NCBI GenBank assembly: GCA_026225945.1
Contig: JAMJFZ010004031.1
Location: 9,429,501 to 9,493,500, forward strand
Origin: Cricetomys ansorgei
Lineage: Eukaryota > Chordata > Mammalia > Rodentia > Nesomyidae
Reading direction: 5' to 3'
Length of the DNA: 64,000 nucleotides
How positions within the stretch are numbered: position 1 is the first letter of the stretch; each line of letters begins with the position of its first letter. Made by a program: the position numbers and the translations under genes. The notes below the pieces were generated by a model. It was not told where the DNA came from, did no database searches, and saw only the letters and a program-made list of their open reading frames with translations. This document shows, in pieces, positions 46,578 through 57,740 of this stretch.

Positions 46578-47939
46578 TTTCATAATATATTTTCACTGTA
46601 AAATAATCAAAGAACGCACTGTGATATCGGCAGATAACTTCCATCTGTTATTTTAAATGACTGCCTAGGATCCCACTGTTTGAACAGACCAGAACTTCTT
46701 AGATGATCCCTAATTATTGATCATTCGGTTTAACTGAACGTGAAGTTTGACGTTTGTGTCATCACAAACACGGAGAGGACAAACATCCTTTAAGCTAAGT
46801 ATTTAAAAACTTCCTTCCTCTCTTCCTTCAGAGACATTCCTGGAAATGGACAGGCTGGATAACAGCTGTACGGATTTTTGATGGATTTTTGCATAGTTCT
46901 CCAAGCAGCCTTCTAGAAGTTTCCATGGCTTTTGGTTTTGCCTTTATGTCCTTGTTCATCTGTTACTCTATCTCAGACTTGATTTTTCAGTGCCTGCAGT
47001 ACTTTCTTAAATCCTATACTCGCTTTTCTCACAAGAGGAAGGGCAAACCATGCAGCATGAGACCGTGGCGTTGGCAACCGGCGGGAAGGCCCTCGGAACT
47101 GTGACTGACTTGTTTCAAGTCCCGGATGGGCCCAGCTGGTGTTTGCTCACTGATGTCTGCTTTCCCACGGTTCTCCTTTCTAAGTCCAGGCTTTACGGCT
47201 CAGCTAGAGACAAATGTCACCTCCCTGGGAGAGCTTGGATGCTGGAGAGTTCCAGCATACGCAAGACCCAGTAGCAGAATGGGGACACTTTGCGGCACCT
47301 CAAACTTTGGCGTCACGGGGGTTTTGTTTGTTTGCTCTTTGCTTTTTGCTGTTTGCAAAACGGACAATGAATAAGTTTCCTGCTTGTAAGTCCCTGGCCA
47401 TACTGAGAAATCTCCGAAGGGCCCACGCCTCCTCCAGGACGAAAGACCATGTTCTTGACAGCTACTATGGAAGGGGCGAGGCAAAACTTACTAAGAGACA
47501 AAAGACTTTAGAAAAAAAAAAAAATCTTGCTATACCACACACCCACTGCCATGGCGATCTGCCTTGTCACAAAGCGATGGAGCCACCACGGCTGGAGACC
47601 TCCGAAACTGTACGCCATAACAAACCTTCCTTCTTTTAAAGTTGCTTTCCCTTATGTATTTGTCAGTGTCAGAAAGCTGCCAGAAGTATGAAGCAACTTC
47701 ATGATAGTCTGAAGTCGCCTTTGAAGGCAGAAATGGTTGGGTTCTGCATAAGGAGGGCCACTGTGCGGGCTTGAGAGATCCAGAAGCCTGAAGGCTCATC
47801 CTGGTTCACTCTGGAGGAAGGAAGAGGTGAGCTTGGAAAACAGTAAGAGCAAGGTGGCTTTGACCCTTCTCCTTGCACTTGGTGCCTTTCCTCTCCCCCT
47901 GCCTCCTCCACCCAGGACCACCCTGGATTCCATCGATGG
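46578..47939. other. Single-copy sequence, no gene seen
   Basis: The 141-codon plus-strand frame (47214-47639) and its minus-strand partner match no family. No SINE seen. Confidence 0.4.
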
Positions 47940-48175
47940 CCTCGGGGGTAAAATGTCACCGAGCTTCGGCCACTCTGTAAATGATCCTACTGGAATCAGT
48001 CCCGTCTGTGTGAGGAGCAATTTCCACGCTTTCCAACCCGCTGTACGGCCTGCGCGGAGTCTGACAGCTGGGACGAAGCAGAGCCAGGGGAGTTCGCTTT
48101 GCAAAACGTCCGGAATCCGCCTGTTTCGCTCACCAGCCGCCGCGTCTGCTTGTCCCGAGGGCAGAGAGAGATAAT
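47940..48175. promoter_or_regulatory. Short CpG-rich patch
   Basis: About 16 CpG dinucleotides occur in roughly 170 bases (48000-48170), in a genome where CpG is otherwise scarce, with clusters such as agccgccgcgtc and cctgcgcggag. It could be a small CpG island, an enhancer or an exon. An open frame passes through (47827-48174) but starts at GTG and resembles nothing. Confidence 0.4.
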
Positions 48176-49267
48176 GAAGCCTTAAGAGACTCCTGTGTTT
48201 TGCCTCTTGTTTGGAGACTTTCAGACAAAAGCTGCAGCTTCTTAGTTTTAACCACCTTGCCAGGTTTAGATTTTACCCCCGATTGCAGCTACCGTCTTAG
48301 CTCGTTTCTGTTAGCGATCTGGCTGTTTTATACAGTGCAGGGGAAGAGCCTGGTGAGATAAGTAGGAGTACGCAGCTTCAATTTCACTTTAGAAGAAATT
48401 GGTGCTTCCCTCAGGTTAAAACCATCGCCGCAGTATTTACTCAGTTGTCCAATTATAATTCTGATCCCCGTGCCGGAGGTTCCAGTCTCATAGCAGGAAA
48501 AGCAGTTCGAAGGCATTTCTCTTCATTTGTGTCTCCGTTGTATTATTCCAACATAATCGCACCTCGGTTGGATGATTTATGTTTATGGCATTCCATTTGT
48601 ATTTGAGAACATGCATATAGATATTGCAAGGATCCTAATAACTGAATTGAGCTCTATTTTCAGTGGCCAGAAAATGCAATATTCCACCACATTGAGTTAC
48701 AAAAGCTACATAATGTAATCTTCCTGGAACATTTATCCAGCATCTAATCTGTGCACTGTCAAAAATTTTTCATTGTTATTGGAAAATTAAGACCATAGCA
48801 AGCCTCACATTGGTATATATGTGACTGTTTTACACTTCCCGTGGCTAAAGCTAGCAGAATACATAATTCATTTGCCTCTCTCTCTCTCTCTCTCCATTAG
48901 AGAAATGATTAAAACCAAATGCAAGCGATTTACGTTGGAATTTAAGTTCTACTAATTGCACAGAGTTATATCTTCCGATAGAAATCTAGCCTGCTGTCTT
49001 TATTGCCCCTTTTGGAGGCAGAGTGCTGAAGTACAGGCTTCTCAAAGTGTCTGCGTGAGATAAATCTAAGCATTTGCTCTTGGAAGCAGGTGAAGTCAAT
49101 TACACCGAGGAAAGGTTCATTCAGGAATGGGCAAAATAAATCTGGGGTCTGACAAATTTTCCAGACCATCCGAAGGTCCCACAGTAACTAAAATCTCCTC
49201 CTGAAGACTCCTCAGCCTGTTCACTTTGTTACGTCTCATGGTCTCTTTCATTTTGATTTGGTTTCAG
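48176..49267. other. AT-rich single-copy, possibly conserved
   Basis: No gene or SINE recognised. It has an (TC)8 run at 48878-48896. The 48560-48960 part is repeat-free and AT-rich with motifs such as ctacataatgtaatc. Confidence 0.35.
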
Positions 49268-49410
49268 GTGTTTTTTATTTGTTTGTTTGGTTTTTTTGGT
49301 TTTTTTTTTTCAGACAAGGTCTTGTTATTTAACCCAGGCTGGCCTTGAACTTATGATACAAGCCTCTTCCCCCAGTCTCCTGGGTGTGTGCACTATGGTA
49401 CCTGACTCCT
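49268..49410 (-). mobile_element. B1 SINE, old
   Basis: T-rich run (complement of the A-tail), then 'cagacaaggtcttgttattt' and 'aacccaggctggccttgaac'. The terminal block is decayed. Confidence 0.82.
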
Positions 49411-50058
49411 TCATGGTTTCTGTGGGTTGGGAGTTCAGGAAGGGTTTGATGAGGTAATTTTGTCTGTAGGTGCAGGTAGGCCTGAGCCACCCACCTCCAG
49501 TGAGGTCTCTGACGCAGCCAGGGGAGATGGGTACACTTCTCTTTCAGTTCTTAGGATCTTAAATTTCTCCATGTGATGCTACAGGCTACTTTGGGTTCCT
49601 ACAGCACATGGACCTTGGAGCAGTCATCCTGTTTCCCTGGCAGCTGATGGGGCTGGGGCCAGTGTTGCAAAAAGGAGGCCGAAGCTGCCTGCAACGGCTT
49701 CCCCAGCCTGGCCTCAGAAACCACACATGCTCACTGTCGCCTCATTCAGTTGGTTACAGCTAAGTCAGGCACTAGCCTAAGTTCAAGAGGAGGAGACATA
49801 GCCATCCCCCCACGGAAAGACTGTGAGCCGCGCACAGTATGACAGAACACAGACTGTGCCTTCACACCATCGTCATAGCCCTCTTCAGCCTGGGAACTTC
49901 AGACGGTGCACTGGTGGCACCTCGTGCTTTCTCTCCTATTCTGGCTTTAATATCGATTGCATCCCCAAATCAGAGCACACACCTGCATGTCGGGAATCGC
50001 AAACAGTGCGATGCATACTGTCTTCTGAGGAGGCTGGGATATATTTTATCCTCTAGGA
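49411..50058. other. Single-copy sequence, no gene seen
   Basis: Nothing recognised. Confidence 0.4.
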
Positions 50059-50283
50059 TAACCATTCTAAACCTTCCCAGCGCTAAAACCCTTTAGTGCG
50101 GTTCCTCATGTTGTAGTGACCCCCAAACATAAAATTATTTCCACTGCCACTTCATAACTGTAATTTTGCTACTGTTATGAATCGTAATGGGAATATCTGA
50201 TACGCAGATCTGGTCTTAGGCGACCCCTGTGAAAGAGTCGTTTGACCTCCAAAGGGTCAAAACCCACAGGTTGAGAACTGCTG
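50059..50283. mobile_element. URR1-type hAT MITE
   Basis: Body matches the other two copies ('cctcatgttgtagtgacccc'; 'cttcataactgtaattttgc'; 'gcgacccctgtgaaagagtc'). The left terminus is mutated and the right ends gttgagaactg. Flanks ctctagga (50051-50058) and ctccaggg (50284-50291) agree at 6 of 8, consistent with an aged hAT duplication. Confidence 0.9.
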
Positions 50284-50357
50284 CTCCAGGGGAACAAACA
50301 AAAGTTACACTTTGCACCCCCACATCTTGTCTCTCTCCACTTTCCTTCACTCTTACC

Positions 50358-50358
<1 letters not shown>

Positions 50359-50423
<65 letters not shown>
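50359..50423. repeat. (TC)n microsatellite
   Basis: About 32 uninterrupted TC units; the purity suggests recent growth and likely length polymorphism. The minus-strand frame rich in Glu-Arg is translated repeat. Confidence 0.98.
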
Positions 50424-50427
<4 letters not shown>

Positions 50428-53280
50428 TGGGATAGCACTTTTGTAATGGGGTTGATATAATTATGCGATACCAGTCTGAGAGAAATTAACTCATAAAAAT
50501 GTGTGAACTTGACCGCATTATTTGGGAGCAGCTGTTTTCGCTACTTTGACAACTGCCCAGCCGTCCGTGGAGAGAGCTCCCATGTGTCTGTGCTCCTTGG
50601 TCACTGTGCTTCACGTACCCAGCTGTCTTGGGACGAAATTCTTGGGATTGTTGGATTTCTGATTTTCTCCATTCCCTGCAGATACTGTTGAGGCTTTAAA
50701 AGAGAATGTCTGTATCAACTCAGATCCTTCCGACTGCGAGTTTTGTAATTTTTCTCACTGGCCCCTAACTTAGAAAGCTGAGAAGCAGCACTGGACTCAG
50801 AAGCTCGCGTGAGGTTTGAGGCTCTCAGATTTCTCCATCTCTGCGTCTCTCTGTGTTTCTGGTTCATGATTCTCCCTCAACCTGAGGGTTGGTCTCATTT
50901 GCATCTTCCACAGAGAGACTCCCCAGTACTGGAGATAGCAGGTAATGACAAGGTTTCTATTCTGCTTGCTCCCCGCTCAGAATTTGGTTGGCTTTGGTTG
51001 TTGTATACCCTTACTCTGAGCCAGTCCTTCTGTCACAGGACTGGAATTGGTCCCGTTCATACAGGGAGGGTGCTGTAGGAAAACTGTAACCCACCTGCAC
51101 CAGTGACTGTCAGACTCTGGGCCAACCTCTGTGGTCCTGGTGCCATAGCCCAACCTTCTGCCTCTGGTCTCTCTTGGCTCCAACTCACATTGTGACATCG
51201 CAGGATCGTCTCAAGAGTCTCCTTTGGTCATGCCACTCTTCCTTCAGAAAACCTCCAGGGATCCCTGGATGCCATCCAGGGAACGCCACCACACACTGCC
51301 TGGTCTGTTCCCCTCTCTCGGCCTCGGGATTCTAGTTCCTCCCTCAGCTCAGTGCATTGCCCCCAAGTTTTTCTAAGCTAGGAGGCCCTGGTTGCTTCAG
51401 CTTCTGATATTGTCCATCAATAAGACCCTCCCCACTTTCTCGGGAGGCTTCTCTGACCCAACTCCCTACCCTACACACCCTCAGGGTAAGGAAAATGGAA
51501 TTCTTAGAATCACGAGGCACTGGGAACTTTGCCTTTTCCTAGGGAAATTCTATACTTCAGTAGCTTTTTACAGAACCCATTCCTGCGCCTAAGGTTCCTC
51601 GCTGAGAGAGGCTCTGGGTGGTACAGGCAGCCCCCGGACAGAGGAGACCTAGCGTATGTATGGAATGATGTGGTCTGGGTCCAGGGGTGGGTAGTTCAGA
51701 CAATTTCACCTTAATTTCCTTTCAGAGTGTGAAACAATGAAAAGTCAGGGAGGACAATGACAAATGAAAGAGAATATGTTGTTAACAATTCTTCATTGGA
51801 GTTAGCAAATGCAGGTAAGGGATGCTTTGATGGATTTAAGTACTCCTCTGGAACATTTTCTCCTGCTATAATAACCCATCCCATTGTGTGATCAAGTAAT
51901 TATAATCACCACTCAGTGTCCCAAGTGAGAGCAGAAGAAAAGAAATATCTTTCATGCTGGCTTTCTGCTTTTTGAGAACTAGAAAGCAACATCTCTTTAT
52001 ATCCCGACCAACAGGGCAAACGCTCGCAGTGAATAGAATTCAGCTGCGTTGGAGAGACGAGGCTTGGCGAGGGAGGACGGAGAGGAGTGTGGGCTCAGAG
52101 GAAACCATTCTGGAGAATACATCTCCCTGGTCAAGGGAAAGCAGCACTAGAGTGAAATGGAAGCGAGTAGAAGCCCCCACGGAAGCTCCAGCTGGATAGG
52201 GGAGATGACCCGGGGCGCAGGGTGAAACAGCAGGAGGCGGGGCCAGGCCAGTGGCTTTCATAGCCCTAGAAGGACACGAGACCACAATGGGATTCAGCCA
52301 AAAAGCAGAGTCATAACCAAGTGCACATTCTAATGTATGAGTGAAGGCTGGGGGATTCCGGGAAACAGAGGGAGGTGTGCTTCATCTGAGAGTATTTGCC
52401 CCATGCCCGGATCCTACCCAGCGTGGGTCCCAGAATGCTGGGTAATGAAGAACGGACAGGCACACAGACCCGTGTATAGTAAAGCTGGGATTAGATCGGG
52501 TTCTATAGCTGCCATTACTGCAACCCAGAACTCCTGTGTGTTTATTGGATACAGAGAGGGGCTAGCTAGTCTCAGTAATAGTTTTCTGTAGGCAAGTAGT
52601 CTCAGGCTGTAAGCATCCAGAGGAGGAAGCTGTAGTCGCTAGTCTATGCACACATTAATCAACAGTTCGTAAACCCTCATACCAGGACTCCGGAGCAAAG
52701 CTTCACTACTTCTCTTGAGCCTGGGTCACATGGGAAACAGCTTTGTCAATTGTCCCACTGGTTCTAGGCCTTGGGACTCTCATGTCAAAATACGCATTCA
52801 CTCAGGGCTTCCTCTGCTCTTTGTAACCCCACATTCTGGTGTTTAATCAAGTGATCCCTGGAAGATTCACGGAGGATCACATGGCGAGTGGAGTCCTCGG
52901 CACTTCAGGGTGACCCAGAAATGGAACATTCGGAAGGCACAAGAAGTGACACAGAAATGGGTTCCTCCTCCACCACCACGCGCCTTGGTTACCGAAGCCT
53001 CTGTGGACCTCACTTGTGTGTTCTCGGAACCCCTTTTGTCCAAATGAAAGAAGAAGATAGACTTGGGCTAGATACTGATGTGGCACCGTGTGGTTAGTGA
53101 GCTTCTTTCCAAGTGGCCTCTCCCTGTATCTCGGAAGGACGGTGGGGGAAGGAGCAGTCTTCTTCATTCAGAGTTCCCGGCAGTATGCACAGTTCATCAC
53201 CGTGACAACTGCAGACTGGAGGACCAGTGGCTTGTAGTAGCAGAGACAAGGCACTCTGTGGAGATTCTTGGATGGGCTCA
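50424..53280. other. 2.9 kb single-copy, weak L2 trace
   Basis: No gene recognised. At about 51230-51480 wording such as 'cgggaggcttctctgaccca' recalls an L2 3' end, but this is a weak match. No SINE seen. Confidence 0.4.
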
Positions 53281-53385
53281 TGGATTCTTTTTGTTTTTTG
53301 GCTGTTCTGGAATTTGCTATATAGACCAGGCTAGCCTTGAACTCACAGAAATCTGCCTGTTTCTGACTCCCTAGTGCTGTGTGTC
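53281..53385 (-). mobile_element. B1 SINE fragment
   Basis: 'ttggctgttctggaatttgc', 'tatagaccaggctagccttg' and 'cacagaaatctgcctgtttc' form the middle of a minus-strand B1. Confidence 0.82.
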
Positions 53386-53792
53386 CAGGACAGAAAAGGC
53401 TCTCAGCTATTTGGATAGCATGAAACTTAAACTGAACACCAACCAGGCCTGTGTTCAGGGAGTACAGCGGAGACTGATGACCAGGAAATTCCAGGCTCCT
53501 CAGCTCAGCAAGGCAGTGGGCAAAGAAATGAGATTTTTGCTGCACAAGGGCTGCTCTAGTGTCCTTCGGCATCCTGGCCTTTCTCACTGCTCATCGCTCA
53601 GTTAGAGGACAGACCAGAGCAGCGAAGAGGGTGAAGCACCACATGGGATGTCGGAAGTAGATGCTTAGATGTGGATTAACTGATCCTTGAAAATGATGCT
53701 AAGTAGGACTTTCATCCTGAAAGTTTTGGGATAGCCTTAGAGGGCATTAGTGGTGGAACATTTTGAAGCCATGTCTGGAGGAAGGCATTTTC
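53386..53792. other. Single-copy sequence
   Basis: No recognised feature upstream of the LTR element. Confidence 0.4.
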
Positions 53793-53798
53793 AGCTTG

Positions 53799-54110
53799 TG
53801 TTGGGGAAGTTTATTTTTAGTTATGTTTGAAATTGTTTTTTGCGCTGTTGGAAAAGGGGATGCATAGGCTTTGGCATTTTATATTGTTTGCAGGTGTTGG
53901 ATTTATCTGGGGGATGTTTGGTTGCTTATGATCTGCACCTGAGGAGCGCTGAGTCACTAAATGACCTGCACACAGATGCTCGGAGTTCCACTGTCCAGGT
54001 TGGCACTTGCCAGGATGGTGGTTCCCTCTGCTGAGGTCTGGTGGAGTTTCCGCCTATGAAATATGCCTCAATCTCTTCCTTGCGGAGCCACCACAGCAAC
54101 TACAACTACA
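53799..54110 (+). repeat. 5' LTR
   Basis: 312 bases, tgttggggaag to acaactaca. It aligns along its length with the 3' LTR. A TATA-like word, attttatatt, sits at 53876-53885. Relative to the 3' copy it lacks the short block that holds AATAAA, so this LTR has lost its polyadenylation signal by deletion. Confidence 0.9.
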
Positions 54111-54112
54111 AA

Positions 54113-54130
54113 TGGTGCCTGCAACAAGAG
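54113..54130 (+). promoter_or_regulatory. Possible primer-binding site
   Basis: tggtgcctgcaacaagag starts two bases after the 5' LTR. The first seven bases fit a tRNA-Phe type site; the rest fits only with an insertion and several substitutions, so the primer assignment is tentative. Confidence 0.45.
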
Positions 54131-55561
54131 CTAGGACATTACACCAGCTCATCCAACTTGGAGACAAGAAAGAAGAGAAAGAAATTCCTGACCTTGCAAA
54201 GTCTGGTAAAGTACTCTCAGAGAAGCTACCAGAGGATAGAGATTAAGCTATTAATTGAAGGCTCCTAAGAAAGAGGAGAGAGAGAAAGGAAATAAGCCTC
54301 TATGAAGAGAAAAGGCTATGAAATTAATAAATAAATGAGAAAGAAAGCTCCGAGGTGAGAGCCACAGAATGGAGGCCCTTAGAGATAAAGAATTCAGCTG
54401 GGAGCAGGAAAAAGCAAGGTTCTTACTGCTTTTCTTGATCATGGAGCTGATGCTCCCTCCTGCAGCTGGTGGTAGTGTATTGTTTCACAAACTGACTTTT
54501 CTGATAGTTGCATTGTATGTGTGTGAAGCTCAAGATGCTGTATTTGAGATCTATGGAAGGGGTTGCATATTTCCCTTTAGGGGTGGTGCAAAACAATGCC
54601 AAACTGCCAAGACCTTGCCAGATATTCCCACCGGCCCAGGAACTCCTGTTGTTGTGGAAGCCACAGCTTGGCGCAAAAAAAAACCCACTTCGTTAAACTG
54701 ACCAGAGTTTTGTTGTTGTTGGTGGTGGTGGTTTTTTGTTTTGTTTTGTTTTGTTTTTCTGCAAACCTAACTAAGAGAAGACAAGCAGTCCAGATTCTGG
54801 TGATGGTGATGAGAATGCCACCCATGAGGGAACCCTTACTGCAGACAAAGTGACCAGTTATCTTTCCAGCAAACCAGACTCTATCTTAAAATACGGAAAG
54901 TGTTTCCTCAGAGTCAACACACAGAAACTGTTTTCCAGGACTGGCTGAGGTTTTATTTCACGCTAGCAGCCGAACTTACTTAGTACTGTAAGAGTCACCC
55001 AGCTGGTGCTCTTTTTGAAGGCATGAAGGTGTCTTTGGAAAGCAACTGAGGCTTGGCACTATGAGAGGCCAGGAGAGGCCATTGGTAAAAGTGAAGCCTC
55101 AGTGGCAGTGGAAGGCCCACATGAAGGGGTCATGAAGAGAAGTTGAGGGTTGGCACCATGAAAACAGCCCACGAGAGGCTATTGGTGAAAGTGCAGCCCA
55201 GTTGCAGCAGAAGACCCCAGCAGTGTTCTGAAAATGCTGGTACCATGGGACGATCACCAAGAACAGCAGCAGCAGTGGAGTGGAGCCAGCCAGAGCCTGG
55301 AGGACAAGCTATATGTACTACAGAGGGCAGAGCCAGAGAAGTCACCTAAGCCCTTTGGAGGAGCCCAGAAGATCGTGCATGAATTCCAGATAACTGGACA
55401 TTGACAACGTTTTTCTGCTGTCCAAAGACATTGAGAAAGTTTGATAGATGTTTGGTTTCATTTGGTCCTTAGCAACATTCATGACTGTTCTTCTTGTAAA
55501 TAGATTTTGCTGGTGTAGTGTTAAATTGAGTTGTAAAGACAAAGTGATTATTTTTATATAC

Positions 55562-55574
55562 AGAAAAGGGGAAA
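55562..55574 (+). promoter_or_regulatory. Polypurine tract
   Basis: agaaaaggggaaa directly abuts the start of the 3' LTR, which is exactly where plus-strand DNA priming occurs in LTR elements. Confidence 0.9.
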
Positions 55575-55910
55575 TGTTGGGGAAGCTTATTTTTAGTTAT
55601 GCTTGAAATTGTTTTTTTGCACTGTTGGAAAAAGGGATGCATAGGTCTTGGCATTTTGTATTGTCTGCAGGTGATGGATTTCTGTGGGGGTTGTTTAATT
55701 GCTAATGATCTGCATGTGCTATCAGTAAAATACCTGAGGTGTTCTGAAACAATAAAACACCTGAGCTGAGATGCTTAGGACTCCACTGTCAATTGAGTAT
55801 GGTGTTGGCCGTAATGGTGGTTTCCTCTGCTGAGGTTTGGCAGAGTTTGAGTCTATGAAAATGCCTCCTTGTCTTCTTGGTGAACCTACACACAGTGGAC
55901 AAGTACTACA
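55575..55910 (+). repeat. 3' LTR
   Basis: 336 bases, tgttggggaag to agtactaca. It retains AATAAA at 55751-55756 and is about 24 bases longer than the 5' LTR because of that block. Confidence 0.9.
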
Positions 55911-55916
55911 TGCTTG

Positions 55917-56909
55917 TACGTATCAAATGGAGTCTTTCCAACAAGCCAGGTATGAGCATTATGCAGAAACACGGGGTGGGGGTGGGGTCCTTCAAAGAAG
56001 CAGGTAAAGGACAGGAGAGAGTCTCTAGCGTGGTGAGAGTGGGCAGAGAAGGGTTTTCCCGCTGAGCTCCGTGATGCAGGGACTGCGTGACCGATGGAAA
56101 GCATGTATTCAGGTGGAAGGACTCAGGGGAGTTGAGATGGAGAGCGGAGAGACACAAAGGGGTGCTGTATTTCAAATTCTAGGACATAACCTTTGAACTG
56201 GAAACACATCGTCCCGGTTTCTTGGCCTGGAATTTGCATATAGGAACCTGTGAATGAGTTCCGAGCAGCCTAAGGGCGTGCCTGAATGTGCACACACATT
56301 TGGATGAAGAAGAAAGGAGATTTAGCTTTCACTGGCTTCTTAAAGATTTAGAAAGTAAAACAAAAACTACTAACTTACAACCATCTATGTAAAAGCACCG
56401 AAGAATTCGTATGCATTGTTTACTTGGGGGAAAAAAAGAACGTGTAAGTCGGGCGAAACAATGAAATGATAAACTACTGTCAACTCTTTACATGGTCGCC
56501 ACTCAAGGAGCTGCTGGGATTGGGAAGGAAACCATGCGGCCATCACTTTGCCCATGGAGCTGGGACCTTTTTTTTTTTAATGATGATAATTCTTACACAT
56601 TTTAATGTTAGAATTGTGACCACTGTCTAATTGATTCTTCTCATGCTACAGCTGAGAGAGAGCGTTTAAATCATGTATCCAGCCTCACTGTCCATCCCAG
56701 AAATCATTAGTAGAGGAGAGACGAGAACCTCTTCCAGTGCCCCACGGTGCTCTCAGATGGTTTAAAGAATTCCCAAGCACTCCTAGGCTTAGTCTCTTTG
56801 CCAGATACACTTTCAACTAAGTGGATTGTGTTTGCACAGACTCACATATACAGCTATCCAAGGTAGTTTTACCAATAACTTAAAACACCATCTCTACAGA
56901 GGAAGTCAC
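55917..56909. other. Single-copy sequence, no gene seen
   Basis: Poly-T run near 56569-56578. No gene recognised. Confidence 0.4.
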
Positions 56910-57185
56910 AAGCTCATGCCACGGAAGCATGCGGGCCTGAGTTTCACCTCCAGCACCTGGGTAGAAAGCTGGTTGTGGCACACACTTACAATCCCAGTGT
57001 TCAGGAGGTGGACACAGGTGGATCTCCGAGACTCACTGGCGGGCCACCTTAGCCCCTGTCTACAAAACACAATGGACAGATAGATATTCAATGACACTTA
57101 AGATTGACCTCTAACCCCTACATGCATATGCACATGCAAATGCACACATACAAACATGTACATATACTCACAGGAAAAGAAAAAG
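56910..57185 (+). mobile_element. RSINE1-like hybrid SINE
   Basis: 'gcctgagtttcacctccagc' (tRNA-like head), 'acacttacaatcccagtgtt' (B1-like body) and 'gacctctaacccctacatgc' followed by an ACA/CACATG-rich tail occur in the order expected for RSINE1/B4 relatives. Confidence 0.7.
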
Positions 57186-57248
57186 ATGCTGGTTAGTACA
57201 AGATTTCAGGGACAGGGGCATCCTAAAGCCTTTGATAAACTCTCTTTT

Positions 57249-57335
57249 TAGAGATTTTTGTGGTGCTAGGATCTAAGGGCCTCAGACATGCTAGACAGGC
57301 TCTGTACTACTGAGCTGCACATTCAGACACTGAGT
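57249..57335 (-). mobile_element. ID/B4 SINE fragment
   Basis: 'gtggtgctaggatctaaggg' and 'gtactactgagctgcacatt' are the antisense ID-like block. Confidence 0.72.
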
Positions 57336-57549
57336 CTTCTTCTCCCACAAGATTATTTTGTCTGTTCAATATGAGGAGGCAGTCCAAAATTTAAGCGCTG
57401 AGAGTCAGAAACTTCTAGTGAAAAACTATGGGTGATGGAGACTAGGGAAGTCAGGGATAATCCCAGGCTGAGGGAGGCTGAGGGAGGATTGTGAGCTTAA
57501 GACCCCTGAACTAACACAGAGACACAAGAAGAGCAAGAAGAAAAGTGTA

Positions 57550-57740
57550 GGGACTTTGGAGTCATGTGACAGACTTGATCTTTTCACCAACTGTCCACTG
57601 AGCAACTTGTGCAGTTAATTCAACTCCCTGAATTTCAGTTTCCTATCTATAACATGGAAATGGCAATACTTCTGAGGATTTTTGCACTATGGTTCAAGGT
57701 GCTGAGCTCCTTGGCTTGGTGCAGTTCAATGCTAGCCGGT
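57550..57740 (+). mobile_element. MIR SINE
   Basis: 'gagcaacttgtgcagttaat', 'tgaatttcagtttcctatct', 'ataacatggaaatggcaata' follow the MIR core order; the 3' end is weak. Confidence 0.75.

Larger units (their letters stand above)
54111..55574 (+). other. LTR element internal region
   Basis: Contains a possible primer-binding site immediately after the LTR, a (GTT/GGT)n and GTTTT microsatellite (about 54708-54758), and a tandem duplication of about 97 bases: ttggcactatgagaggcc at 55053 and ttggcaccatgaaaacag at 55150, with a weaker third start near 55229. The 110-codon frame (54369-54701) has no recognised retroviral domain. I see no gag, protease, reverse transcriptase or integrase motifs. 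Confidence 0.85.
53793..55916 (+). mobile_element. Non-autonomous LTR retrotransposon, class II-like
   Basis: A complete but compact provirus-like unit of about 2.1 kb. Two direct LTRs beginning tgttggggaag bound an internal region of 1464 bases. A 6-bp target duplication is visible, agcttg (53793-53798) and tgcttg (55911-55916), differing at one base; six bases is typical of class II (ERVK/IAP-related) elements. The internal region is far too short for gag-pol-env, and I recognise no retroviral protein motif, so it would depend on an enzyme supplied elsewhere. LTR divergence (by hand roughly one difference in eight over the first 140 bases) indicates an old insertion. MYSERV/RMER-like rodent families are possible relatives. 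Confidence 0.9.

Noticed and set aside
47214..47639. 141-codon plus-strand frame
   Set aside because: Overlaps open frames on the other strand and shows no domain; likely chance.
54369..54701. 110-codon frame inside the LTR element as a possible retroviral gene
   Set aside because: No recognised gag, protease, polymerase or envelope motif; the interior is too short and repetitive.
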